Positions 34,704 to 43,167 of a stretch of 64,000 nt of DNA are shown here, in pieces. How positions within the stretch are numbered: position 1 is the first letter of the stretch; each line of letters begins with the position of its first letter. A program made the position numbers and the translations under genes. This DNA comes from Sphingosinicellaceae bacterium (GTDB lineage: Bacteria > Pseudomonadota > Alphaproteobacteria > Sphingomonadales > Sphingomonadaceae), in assembly GCA_019285715.1 (NCBI GenBank), contig CP079108.1, positions 62,001-126,000 on the forward strand, given 5' to 3'. The notes beneath the pieces are model-generated. The model worked only from the letters and a program-made list of their open reading frames with translations, ran no database searches and was not told the origin of the DNA.

Positions 34704-34887
34704 GGTGTCGTTCCCGATAGTCTTGGCTTGATACCCCGCCGACGGCAGGGCTGATCGAATTGAAGGCGGGGCGTTACCGGCAGGACCGGCAAAAGTCAAT
34801 TGCGCGTTACCTGGCGTGGAGTCTGGCAGTGGAATCTGCTAGCGATTCCGCGGGAGCCCGAGGTTCCCGGCAATAAGGGAACAAGCG

Positions 34888-35325
34888 ATGCATCACTTGC
34901 GCAATCTCGCTCTCGCCGCGACCGCCGCCCTTACCTTCAGCAGCTCTGCCATAGCCGCCGACCCGATGGTCAAGAGCGGCACGATCACGATCAGCGAGAC
35001 CCAGTTCGGCTTCCTCGTCGGCGGCAGCACCGGCGGTGGCACGCTCCGGTACAAGGGCAAGTCCCACGCCTTCAAGATCGGCGGTCTCGCGGTCGGCAAC
35101 ATCGGTGTCTCGAAGGTTCGCGGTGCCGGCACGGTCTATAACCTGCACAGCCTGTCGGACTTCGCCGGCACCTATTCGAAGCTCGAGGCGAGCGCGACGC
35201 TGGGCAAAGGCGAGGGTGCGCTGACCCTCAAGAACGACAAGGGCGTCGTCCTCAAGCTCAACACGAGCTCGGGCGGCCTGCAGCTCAGCGCCGGTGCCGG
35301 CGGCGTGAAGATCAAGTTGAAGTAG
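34888..35325 (+). CDS. exported protein of unknown function, beta-rich
   Basis: The 145-residue product has a signal peptide (LALAATAALTFSSSAIAA-D) and then a Gly-rich beta-type domain: TISETQFGFLVGGSTGGGTL, FKIGGLAVGNIGVSKVRGAG and VYNLHSLSDFAGTYSKL, ending in alternating K-residues. The pattern is that of a conserved small periplasmic or outer-membrane protein, but I cannot name the family. AAGGGAA precedes the ATG. It is divergent from rpmH and followed by a palindromic repeat. Confidence 0.75.
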   Translation: MHHLRNLALAATAALTFSSSAIAADPMVKSGTITISETQFGFLVGGSTGGGTLRYKGKSHAFKIGGLAVGNIGVSKVRGAGTVYNLHSLSDFAGTYSKLEASATLGKGEGALTLKNDKGVVLKLNTSSGGLQLSAGAGGVKIKLK

Positions 35326-35362
35326 GCGTTCCCGCGTAAGCGGGCCACCGTCATCGGCCACC

Positions 35363-35388
35363 GTCATCCCCGCCTACGCGGGGATGAC
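35363..35388. repeat. single-arm palindromic repeat
   Basis: A perfect 11-base stem GTCATCCCCGC/GCGGGGATGAC around a 4-base loop, preceded by two partial copies of the same motif in the 35 bases before it (ACCGTCAT). It lies between two convergent genes and may stop both transcripts. Confidence 0.75.
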
Positions 35389-35407
35389 GAATGGGCGCGC
35401 CCTCGTC

Positions 35408-36190
35408 TTACTGCATGAACCAGCCGTGGCTGACGACGATGCTCTGTCCGGTCAGCGCGTTGCTCGGAAAGGCCGCCAGGAACAGCGCGGTCTGGGCGAC
35501 GTCGTCGACGGTGGTGAACTCCCCGTCGACGGTTTCCTTGAGCATGACGTTCTTGACGACGTCGGCCTCTGAAATCCCGAGTTCCTTCGCCTGCTCGGGG
35601 ATCTGCTTCTCGACCAGCGGGGTCCGCACGAAGCCAGGGCAGATGACGTTGGCGCGGACATTGTGGGCCGCGCCCTCCTTGGCGACGACTTTCGACAATC
35701 CGACCAGCCCGTGCTTGGCGGTGACATAGGGCGCCTTCAGCACCGACGCCTCCTTGGAGTGCACCGAGCCCATGTAGATGACGCTGCCGCCGCGGCCCTG
35801 CGCGTACATGTGGCGCAGCGCGGCGCGCGTTGTCAGGAACGCACCGTCGAGGTGGATCGCCAGCAGCTTCTTCCAGTCGGCAAACTTATAGGTCTCGAGC
35901 GGCCCGACGATCTGGATGCCGGCGTTCGAGACGAGGATGTCGATGCCGCCGAACTTGGCGGCGACGGCGTCGATGCCGGAGTCGACCTGATCCTCCTGGG
36001 TGACGTCCATGGCGACGCCCATGGCACGCTCGCCCGACGGGTCGAACTCGAGTGCGGTGGCATTGGCCGCGTCGATGTTGAGGTCGGCGATCGCGACCTT
36101 GGCACCGGCGTCGAGGAAGACCTTGGCGATGTCCTTGCCGATACCGCTGGCGGCTCCGGTGACGACGGCGACCTTGTCCTTGAGATTCAT
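35408..36190 (-). CDS. bdhA: 3-hydroxybutyrate dehydrogenase
   Basis: The 260-residue short-chain dehydrogenase has the NAD site [18 protein letters not shown], and the catalytic Ser ([10 protein letters not shown]) with YVTAKHG (Tyr-x3-Lys). The insertion [24 protein letters not shown] and the C-terminal [13 protein letters not shown] are typical of D-3-hydroxybutyrate dehydrogenases. It oxidises 3-hydroxybutyrate to acetoacetate when polyhydroxybutyrate is broken down. AAAGGACG precedes the ATG. The patatin gene upstream ends 15 bases before it, likely the same operon. Confidence 0.93.
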   Translation of the reverse strand: MNLKDKVAVVTGAASGIGKDIAKVFLDAGAKVAIADLNIDAANATALEFDPSGERAMGVAMDVTQEDQVDSGIDAVAAKFGGIDILVSNAGIQIVGPLETYKFADWKKLLAIHLDGAFLTTRAALRHMYAQGRGGSVIYMGSVHSKEASVLKAPYVTAKHGLVGLSKVVAKEGAAHNVRANVICPGFVRTPLVEKQIPEQAKELGISEADVVKNVMLKETVDGEFTTVDDVAQTALFLAAFPSNALTGQSIVVSHGWFMQ

Positions 36191-36205
36191 GGGGATGGCG
36201 TCCTT

Positions 36206-37426
36206 TTACTTGGCGATGGGTTGGACCGCGGCCGGGGCGGAGGTGGCGGGCTCATCGTGATGCGGGGTGGTGAAGTCGTAGACCTCGACGCCGTGGGCTG
36301 CGGTCGGCAGAGTCAGCACCTCGGGGTGGGAGAGGGTATGGACCGCGTCGCGGTGTCCGGCGCGCCAATGCTCCTCCATCGTACGCCGCGAGAACTCGTA
36401 ATCCTTCGACTGGCCCTCGTAAGTCGGCGAGCGGTAGACGAGCTGGACGATGTTGAACACGGCCGGGTCGGAGGCTTCCGTGAGCAGCTTCGCCTGTGGG
36501 CTCGCCTTGAGGTCGTCGGGCATCTGCGCAAGCAGCTCGTTGAAGGCGGCACGAAGCTCCTGCGTGCGGCGGAAGGCGTCGGTCGCGGCGCGGGTCCGGC
36601 TGGAGAACTGCACCTCCTTCATCCGCACCGCGACGGCGGCGAGGTCGGTCGGCATCTCGCCGCGGGCGCTCCACAGGTCGACCTGGAGGACGAGCGTGTC
36701 GAGGTCGGAGCGTGACGACAGCACCCAGTCGAGCGGGGTGTTGGAGACCATGCCGCCGTCCCAGTAGAACTCGCCGTCGATCTCGATGGCGGGGAACGCC
36801 GGCGGCAGCGCGCCCGAGGCCATGATGTGCTCGGCGCGGATGACGTCGGTGGCGTTGTCGAAATAGGCGAAGTTGCCGGTCGCGACGTTGACCGCGCCGA
36901 CACTGAACCGAGTCCCACCGGCATTGATCCGGTCGAAGTCGACAAGGCCCTCCAGCGTCGTCTTGAGCGCCGCGGTGTCGTACCAGCTCGTCGCGTCCGC
37001 GCCGCCGCTCGCGAGGTAGGGCGGCGGAAAGCGCGGCGTGAAGAAGCCGCGGACGCCGTTCGACATCACCGCTCCGGCGGCGAGCGAGTTGGCGAAGCCG
37101 CGCGCCTTGTCGCCGTGCAGGAGCCCCGACCAGAAATTGCCGAGCCCGCCGTCGCCGGCGTCGCTGACCAGCTCCCAGAACGCGCGCAGCTTGGCGACGC
37201 GGTCGCTCACCGGGTTGCCGGCAATTATCGCGCTGTTGATCGCGCCGATCGAGATGCCCGCAATCCACGTCGGCTCGATATTATGTTCGATAAGCGCCTC
37301 GTAGACGCCGGCCTGGTAGGCACCGAGGGCACCCCCGCCTTGGAGCAGCAGCGCGACGCTCTCGAACGGCGTCGCGCACCACTTGCGCGTCTCACGCGGC
37401 GCGCTGCGGGGGCGGTGCCTACTCAC
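36206..37426 (-). CDS. patatin-like phospholipase
   Basis: The 406-residue protein has the patatin oxyanion loop LQGGGALGAYQ, nucleophile elbow GISIG (catalytic Ser), and DGG motif with the catalytic Asp. The C-terminal part (EFSRRTMEEHWRAGHRDA) matches the DUF3734 extension often found in patatins next to bdhA. In other alphaproteobacteria this pair is tied to polyhydroxybutyrate use, so a granule-associated lipase or depolymerase role is possible. GTG start, overlapping the preceding gene by 8 bases. Confidence 0.92.
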   Translation of the reverse strand: MSRHRPRSAPRETRKWCATPFESVALLLQGGGALGAYQAGVYEALIEHNIEPTWIAGISIGAINSAIIAGNPVSDRVAKLRAFWELVSDAGDGGLGNFWSGLLHGDKARGFANSLAAGAVMSNGVRGFFTPRFPPPYLASGGADATSWYDTAALKTTLEGLVDFDRINAGGTRFSVGAVNVATGNFAYFDNATDVIRAEHIMASGALPPAFPAIEIDGEFYWDGGMVSNTPLDWVLSSRSDLDTLVLQVDLWSARGEMPTDLAAVAVRMKEVQFSSRTRAATDAFRRTQELRAAFNELLAQMPDDLKASPQAKLLTEASDPAVFNIVQLVYRSPTYEGQSKDYEFSRRTMEEHWRAGHRDAVHTLSHPEVLTLPTAAHGVEVYDFTTPHHDEPATSAPAAVQPIAK

Positions 37427-37985
37427 GCTCGGGCACCGGCACGTTGAAGCCGTTGAGCGTCGTCGAGACCATCGCGTACAGACCGACGAGGTAGATCATC
37501 TCGTTGAGGCCGTGCTGCCCGAAGGTCTTGAGCGCGAGCGCGTAGATCGGCTCGGGCAGGGTGCCGCCGCGGACCAGCGCGTAGGCGAGGTCGAAGGCGA
37601 TGCTTTCCTCCGGGCTGAAGTCGGCGGGCTTCAGGTCGGCGGTGATCGTCGCGAGGCGCTCCGGGCTCATGCCCTCGCGTTCGGCGACCGCAATGTGGGC
37701 GTAAAGCTCGTATGCCGCGTCGAACTTCGCGCCGACCACGAGGATGACGATCTGCCGGATCGGGTCGGGCAAAGTCGCCTGCGCGGTCATCGCCAGCGTC
37801 AGGTTCCAGATCGCCTTGCCGATCACCGGTTCGTGGAGCCATGGATTCCACGGCCCCATCAGCGCGCCGTCCTCGCGCTCGACCTTGAAGGCGTTGAAGT
37901 TACTGGCGATGCCCTTGCGCATATCCTCGTAGAGAGGCTTCTGTTCTGGCGTCAGGTCGGCGGGAGCGATGAGTGGCAGGCGCAT
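37419..37985 (-). CDS. carboxymuconolactone decarboxylase (AhpD-like) family protein
   Basis: The 188-residue all-helical protein resembles CMD/AhpD-like proteins. It has WLHEPVIGKAIWNLTLAM, REIVIL-type helix DPIRQIVILVVG, and YELYAHIAVAEREGMS, where the CMD core normally has E-x-x-x-H. The redox C-x-x-C of true AhpD is absent, so peroxidase activity is unlikely; a lyase or decarboxylase role is possible. It leads the operon with the patatin and bdhA. Confidence 0.85.
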   Translation of the reverse strand: MRLPLIAPADLTPEQKPLYEDMRKGIASNFNAFKVEREDGALMGPWNPWLHEPVIGKAIWNLTLAMTAQATLPDPIRQIVILVVGAKFDAAYELYAHIAVAEREGMSPERLATITADLKPADFSPEESIAFDLAYALVRGGTLPEPIYALALKTFGQHGLNEMIYLVGLYAMVSTTLNGFNVPVPERE

Positions 37986-38168
37986 ACGGCGTTACCTCGG
38001 AGTCGATGTTGCGACGCAGCATGTACGCCGATGATGACGTTTCAGCCAACCGTATCGGCGTGATTTTCAGGACGTGCCCGTGCTGCCGCGTCAACGGCAT
38101 CGCGAACGCGTCATGATCCCGTGGTAGAGCGATGCGGCTCGTGAACGCGATTGGCGAGGACTGGCCGA

Positions 38169-39746
38169 TTGAAGATCTTCTCGTCCCGCCGTGACCTGCT
38201 CAAAGCGTCGATCATCGCCGCACCGGCGCTGCTGGCGACGCCCTTGCGCGCGGCCAGCCAGCTGCTCATGGAGACGCTGTTCACCCTCGGCGTCGCCTCG
38301 GGCGATCCCAGCGCCGACGGCATGGTGCTGTGGACGCGCCTGGCACCGCGGCCGCTGGAGGCCGGCGGCGGGATGCCGCCGCATCCGGTACGCGTTCATT
38401 GGCAGGTCGCCGAAGACGACAAATTCGCGCGGATCGTGCGGTCCGGAACCAGTCTCGCGGTTCCGGAGAGTGCGCACTCCATCCATGTCGAAGTGTCCGG
38501 CCTGCGCCCGGCTCGCGTGTATTTCTACCGCTTCCTCGCATCCCGGCAGAGCAGTCCGGTCGGACGGACACGCACGGCACCGGCCGCGGGGGCCACGGTC
38601 GACGGCCTGCGGTTCTGCTTTGGCTCATGCCAGAAATACGAATCCGGCCACTATGCCGCGTGGAGCCATGTCGTCGCGGAAGACCCCGACCTGATCGTGT
38701 TCCTCGGCGACTATATCTACGAAGGCGCACCTACGGACGGCGGCGTCCGCCGGCACCTCGACCCGGAACCGCGCGATGTCGCCGGCTATCGGACGCGCTA
38801 CGCCACCTACAAGCTCGACCCGCAATTGCAGGCCGCGCATGCAGCCGCGCCGTGGATCTCGACATGGGACGATCACGAGGTCGCCAACGACTATGCCGGG
38901 GACCTCGACGAGAAGAACGGCGACCGCGCGCTGTTCCTGAAGCGTCGCGCCGCCGCCTACCAGGTCTATTGGGAGCATATGCCGTTGCGCGCCGCGGCGC
39001 GGCCGACGGGTCCGGATAGTCGGCTGTACCGGACGCTGGACTGGGGTCGCCTGGCGCAGTTCCAGGTCATCGACGACCGGCAATTTCGGGGTGCCCGGGC
39101 CTGCCAGCCGCCCGAGCTGCTGGCGGCGCATCTCCCGTACCTGTCGGGCGTCCTCGATTGTCCGCAGCGGCACGATCCGGCGCGGACCATGCTCGGCGAC
39201 AGCCAGGAGGCGTGGCTGATGCAGGCGCTGGCCAGCACGCACGCGCGCTGGAACCTGCTGGCGCAGCAGACTTTGATGGCGCCGTTCGCGCTGATCGACC
39301 CGACCCATCCCGAGCGCGGCGCGACGCTGCACCCGGCCGACCGCTGGGAAGGCTATCCAGCGGCGCGCGACCGTATCTTCCGGCGCTGGGCCGAGGCCGG
39401 CACACCGAACCCGGTCGTGCTCAGCGGCGATATCCACGCCTTCACGGCCGCCGACATTCACCACCCCGACACGCCCGACGGCCCGGCGATCGCCGCCGAG
39501 TTCGTCGGCGGGTCGATTACCTCGCTTAACCACCATCCGGCGTGGCGCGACGAAGCCAAGGCCAACCCGCACATTCGTTTTGCCGAGAACGAGGTCCGCG
39601 GCTACGCCCGCGTCGACCTGAGCGACAAGGGCGGCGAAGTTCTTTTCCGTGGCCTCGCCGACGCCCGCGACCCGGCGTCGGCAGCGTCGACCATCGCAAA
39701 ATTCGAACTCGAGGCCGGTCGCGGCGGGATCGCCGGCAACAGCTGA
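38169..39746 (+). CDS. phoD: Tat-exported alkaline phosphatase D family protein
   Basis: The 525-residue protein has a twin-arginine signal (SSRRDLLKASIIAAPALLA) and then a PhoD-type domain: TLGVASGDPSADGMVLWTRLAP, GSCQKYESG, FLGDYIYEGAP, a TWDDHEVANDYAGD metal site, and NPVVLSGDIHAFTA. PhoD enzymes are Ca2+/Fe3+-dependent phosphodiesterase/phosphomonoesterases. I chose the TTG just before KIFSSRRD, with GGCGAGGA upstream; an earlier TTG would add six residues. It is divergent from the CMD-family gene. Confidence 0.9.
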   Translation: MKIFSSRRDLLKASIIAAPALLATPLRAASQLLMETLFTLGVASGDPSADGMVLWTRLAPRPLEAGGGMPPHPVRVHWQVAEDDKFARIVRSGTSLAVPESAHSIHVEVSGLRPARVYFYRFLASRQSSPVGRTRTAPAAGATVDGLRFCFGSCQKYESGHYAAWSHVVAEDPDLIVFLGDYIYEGAPTDGGVRRHLDPEPRDVAGYRTRYATYKLDPQLQAAHAAAPWISTWDDHEVANDYAGDLDEKNGDRALFLKRRAAAYQVYWEHMPLRAAARPTGPDSRLYRTLDWGRLAQFQVIDDRQFRGARACQPPELLAAHLPYLSGVLDCPQRHDPARTMLGDSQEAWLMQALASTHARWNLLAQQTLMAPFALIDPTHPERGATLHPADRWEGYPAARDRIFRRWAEAGTPNPVVLSGDIHAFTAADIHHPDTPDGPAIAAEFVGGSITSLNHHPAWRDEAKANPHIRFAENEVRGYARVDLSDKGGEVLFRGLADARDPASAASTIAKFELEAGRGGIAGNS

Positions 39747-39767
39747 CGCGCCTCGGCTGCCCTAGAG

Positions 39768-40526
39768 TCAGGGCTTCCGAAATTTGTAGATGAACTGGTC
39801 GGTCGTACCGCGGACGGCGGGATCGAACACCTTCTTGGTGTGCGTGTCGGCGGGGTTGGCAAGCAGGCGGCTCTCGCCGACGAAGCGGAACCCAGCTGCC
39901 GTCACTTCCGCCTTCACCGCCGCCGGGTCGATACGGTGCAGCGTGTCGGTGTCGCGATGGCCGCTGCCGGGCTCAGCGGCGTGATCGATGATCAGGTAGA
40001 TGCCGCCGGGCTTGAGCGCCGCGAACACCGCCTTGTTGAGTGTCGCCGGATCGACCGGCCCCATGAACTTGTCCACGTAGTCATGATAATTCTGCGCGGT
40101 GAAGACGAGATCGACCTTCTCGGGCGTCGCGAACGCAGCGGCGGGTTGGTCGAGCACGCTGACGTTCGCGTAGCCCGGCGACGCCACCAGCGCCCGGTAG
40201 GGGCCGGGCTCGTCGTCGTCGACCTTGGCGTATTCGGCGGGCCAGACGCCGTAGACGTGACCCTTGGGGCCGACCGACTTGGCCAGCAGGCGCGTCCAGT
40301 AGCCGCCGCCGGGGATCAGGTCGACGACCTTGCTGCCGGGGCGAACGCCGGCGAACGCGAGGATTTCGGGGCCGTGGCGCTTGGCGTCCTGCGCGGCCTG
40401 GTCGCTGCGCGCGGGATCGGCGGCGGCGCTGGCGATGTTGGCGGGGAGGGCCGACGACGCGCCGGCCGCGCCGCCGCCAAGGGCACCCAGCAGGCAAGTG
40501 GCAAGCAGGAATCGGTAGCTAGGCAT
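39768..40526 (-). CDS. exported SAM-dependent methyltransferase-like protein
   Basis: The 252-residue product has a signal peptide (FLLATCLLGALGGGAAGAS) followed by a Rossmann-type methyltransferase domain: the SAM-like motif VVDLIPGGGYWTRLLAKSVGPKG, the QNYHDY motif, and ALKPGGIYLIIDH. Predicted methyltransferases with signal peptides occur in several proteobacteria, but SAM is not expected in the periplasm, so its real activity is doubtful. It is convergent with phoD and divergent from the sensor-kinase gene. Confidence 0.85.
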   Translation of the reverse strand: MPSYRFLLATCLLGALGGGAAGASSALPANIASAAADPARSDQAAQDAKRHGPEILAFAGVRPGSKVVDLIPGGGYWTRLLAKSVGPKGHVYGVWPAEYAKVDDDEPGPYRALVASPGYANVSVLDQPAAAFATPEKVDLVFTAQNYHDYVDKFMGPVDPATLNKAVFAALKPGGIYLIIDHAAEPGSGHRDTDTLHRIDPAAVKAEVTAAGFRFVGESRLLANPADTHTKKVFDPAVRGTTDQFIYKFRKP

Positions 40527-40670
40527 AAAGTTCGAACCTTTTGGTTGGACTCGCCCATCGCAGGCTATTTCCGCCGCTGGCGTGAACAGTTTTCGGCCAA
40601 CCGCCAACCGGCGTCGACCAACACCCGATCGCCCGATGCGCCACCGGAGCACGCAGGCTATGCCTGGGTG

Positions 40671-41858
40671 ATGACGACCGAAGACACCGCCACGCCGCTC
40701 GCGCCCCGCATCGCACTGATTTCGATCGCCTCCTTCTGGGCGTTCTATTTCGCGATCTGGTCGGTGCGCGGCGTGGTGCTCTACAGTCACCACCAAGTCA
40801 GCATGCTCGGCACGCGGGCGATCGTGTCGCTGGGCAGCGCCGCGGTCACCGTGGTCTTCTATCTGCTGATGCGGCGCGTCATGGCGACCAGCCTGACGCG
40901 CACCATAGGCCTCGCGCTGGTGCTCGCGCTGCCTGCCGCGGTCCTGTATTCCGGGCTAAACTGGTACATGTTCGACCACCTCGGCGAAGGTAAGTCGATG
41001 CGGTGGAGCTGGTCCGCGTCACCGTCGACGACGGCCCCCACATCACCCCCACCATCGGTACCGGGGTCGATGTCGGTGAGCGTCGGCATGACGCCGCCCG
41101 GCTGGAGCGACGATATGACCCCGCTCCAGGCGATCGCGGACCAGGCCGGCAACGGCTATTTCTTCTTCATCGCGTGGGCGGCGTTGTACCTGGCGCTGTG
41201 CTACGCGGCCGAGATCGGCGCGCTCGAGCGGCGGACTGCAACGCTGCGCGCCGCTGCGCAATCCGCCGAGCTGAGGGCACTGCGCTACCAGGTCAACCCG
41301 CATTTCCTGTTCAACACGTTGAACGCGCTGTCGTCGCTGGTGCTCGGTGGCAAAAGTGAGCAGGCCGAGCAGATGATCATCAACCTCGCGACCTTCTTTC
41401 GGACCAGCCTGACCGGCGATCCGACCGAGGACGTCCGGTTGTCGGAGGAGATCAACTTGCAGCGGCTGTACCTCGATATCGAGCGAGTGCGTTTTCCCGA
41501 CCGCCTGCTCGTCGCCATCGACGTGCCCGACGCCTTGCTCGCGGTCTGCATTCCCGGGCTTATCCTGCAGCCGCTCGTCGAGAATGCGGTCAAGCACGCG
41601 GTCTCACGATCGCCGCGGCCGATAACGATCCGCATCGCGGCGCATGAGGTCGGGGCTGGGCTGACGCTCGCTGTCGAGAATGACGGTGATCCGGTGGCTT
41701 CCGAACGTGGCGAGCCCGGTTCCGGCGTCGGTCTGCGCAACGTTTGCGACCGACTGGCGGCGCGCTACGGCAATGCCGCCACCTGCAATTGGGGCCCAAA
41801 GCCCGGCGGCGGCTTCGCGGTTCATCTGACGCTGCCGCTGGTCCGTGATGGCTGCTGA
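40671..41858 (+). CDS. LytS-type sensor histidine kinase
   Basis: The 395-residue kinase has four predicted membrane helices in residues 1-180, with a Ser/Pro/Thr-rich extracytoplasmic loop (about 108-140). A His_kinase domain follows with QVNPHFLFNTLNALSSLV, where His is the phosphorylation site. The ATPase region has LQPLVENAVKHAV (N box), VENDGDP, and GSGVGLRNVCDRL (G box). It overlaps the LytTR response-regulator gene, its obvious partner. The signal is unknown. GTG 40668 is an equally possible start. Confidence 0.9.
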   Translation: MTTEDTATPLAPRIALISIASFWAFYFAIWSVRGVVLYSHHQVSMLGTRAIVSLGSAAVTVVFYLLMRRVMATSLTRTIGLALVLALPAAVLYSGLNWYMFDHLGEGKSMRWSWSASPSTTAPTSPPPSVPGSMSVSVGMTPPGWSDDMTPLQAIADQAGNGYFFFIAWAALYLALCYAAEIGALERRTATLRAAAQSAELRALRYQVNPHFLFNTLNALSSLVLGGKSEQAEQMIINLATFFRTSLTGDPTEDVRLSEEINLQRLYLDIERVRFPDRLLVAIDVPDALLAVCIPGLILQPLVENAVKHAVSRSPRPITIRIAAHEVGAGLTLAVENDGDPVASERGEPGSGVGLRNVCDRLAARYGNAATCNWGPKPGGGFAVHLTLPLVRDGC

Positions 41859-42591
41859 GCCGCCGCTGCGCACGCTGATTGTCGACGACGAACCGCTGGC
41901 GATCGAGCGGTTGCAGATACTCTGCGCGCAGATCGCCGGGATCGAGCTTGTTGGCACGGCTTCGGACGGCGAGGCGGCGCTTCGGATGATCACGGCGCTG
42001 CTACCGCAACTGGTGCTGCTCGATATCTCGATGCCCGGGCTCGACGGGCTCGGCGTGGCGCGCGCGCTGGAAGGCAGGGCGAAGCGCCCGGCGATCATCT
42101 TCTGCACAGCCTTCGACCAGTTCGCGGTGGCGGCGTTCGATGTGGCGGCGGTCGGTTATCTGCTCAAGCCGGTTTCGCCCGATCAACTGGCGCGGACGGT
42201 GGCGCGCGTCGCCGAGACACTGCGCGCCGCCGGTGCGGCGCCAGACGCGTCACCGAGCTGGATCGAGGAGTTCTGGGTGCCGCATCGCTCCGAGGTGATC
42301 CGTATCGCCGCGATCGACATCGACCGGGTCGAGGCTGAGCGTGACTATATGCGGCTCCACATCGGCGCGCGCAGCTTCCTGCTGCACCAGACGATCAGTG
42401 CGCTCGAGCAGCGGCTCGATCCGGCGCGTTTCATCCGGCTGCACCGCTCGACTATCGTCCGGCGCGACCGGATCGCTAAGCTTCACCACGACGGTCTCGG
42501 CACGTGGTACGCGGTCCTGAGCGACGCGAGCGAGATGCGCATCGGGCGGAGCTATCTCGCCGCCGTGCGTACGCTCATGGGGCGCGGATAA
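41848..42591 (+). CDS. LytTR-family response regulator
   Basis: The first 125 residues are a receiver domain: LIVDDEPLA with the acidic pair, LLDISMPGLDG with the phospho-acceptor Asp, a switch Thr in CTAF, and the Lys of YLLKPV. A LytTR DNA-binding domain fills residues about 145-245 (EAERDYMRLHIG, FIRLHRSTIVRRDRI, IGRSYLAAV). It likely regulates its target genes with the overlapping kinase. The overlap is 11 bases. Confidence 0.93.
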   Translation: MAAEPPLRTLIVDDEPLAIERLQILCAQIAGIELVGTASDGEAALRMITALLPQLVLLDISMPGLDGLGVARALEGRAKRPAIIFCTAFDQFAVAAFDVAAVGYLLKPVSPDQLARTVARVAETLRAAGAAPDASPSWIEEFWVPHRSEVIRIAAIDIDRVEAERDYMRLHIGARSFLLHQTISALEQRLDPARFIRLHRSTIVRRDRIAKLHHDGLGTWYAVLSDASEMRIGRSYLAAVRTLMGRG

Positions 42592-42612
42592 ACGGCCGGC
42601 GGTGCGGTAGCC

Positions 42613-42960
42613 TCAAGAAGCGGAGAGCCAGCTCCCATTGTCGCTGGCGGCATAGCCCTTGCCCGAGCGCGCATCGGCGATCGCCATCTGCATCTGCGGC
42701 ATTGCCTTCGTCATCGCGGCTGCGCGGCATTCGCGTATCGCCGACAAGGCCCTGAGATCGCGCGGATCGGCCTCACCGCAGACGAGGCCGACCGCGCGTG
42801 TGATGCGGCCATGTAGCGCCTGCTCGCCCGCCAGCGTCGTAAGATTGAGGTCGGCGGTATGGACGGTCACGCTGCCCGTCGCCGGCCTGGCGAGCGCGGG
42901 TGCCGCTGCGAGCCCGCAAAGCCCGAGTGACAGGATTGTGCGGCTGATGACTTTGGACAT
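42613..42960 (-). CDS. UrcA family protein
   Basis: This 115-residue exported protein has a signal peptide (LSLGLCGLAAAPALA) and the UrcA pattern: V-x-V-x-x-x-DLNLTTLAGEQALHGRI, then AVGLVCG and a second Cys (IRECRAAAM) predicted to form a disulfide. UrcA proteins are frequent in sphingomonads and caulobacters. Their function is unknown. It is convergent with the response-regulator gene. Confidence 0.88.
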   Translation of the reverse strand: MSKVISRTILSLGLCGLAAAPALARPATGSVTVHTADLNLTTLAGEQALHGRITRAVGLVCGEADPRDLRALSAIRECRAAAMTKAMPQMQMAIADARSGKGYAASDNGSWLSAS

Positions 42961-43167
42961 GATCGAGGCTCCTTGGCGGGCGGGGGGTATTCAGCGACGG
43001 CCCGGGGAATGGGGTCGCCGAAGCCCTTGCTAGGCAGGCCTCGCGGTCGATGCGCGGCGCTTTCGATTGAGCGCCGATAGCGGTCGATCAATCTCGAACG
43101 GCGTCGACAAACGGTGGATGGTCTTCGACGAGGGTCGGTGGGTAGGACCGACGCTCATCAGCCCTAG

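Noticed and set aside
43019-43167. Possible small RNA or gene between the UrcA and xylanase genes
   Set aside because: No start with ribosome site, hairpin with T tract or other sign was found.
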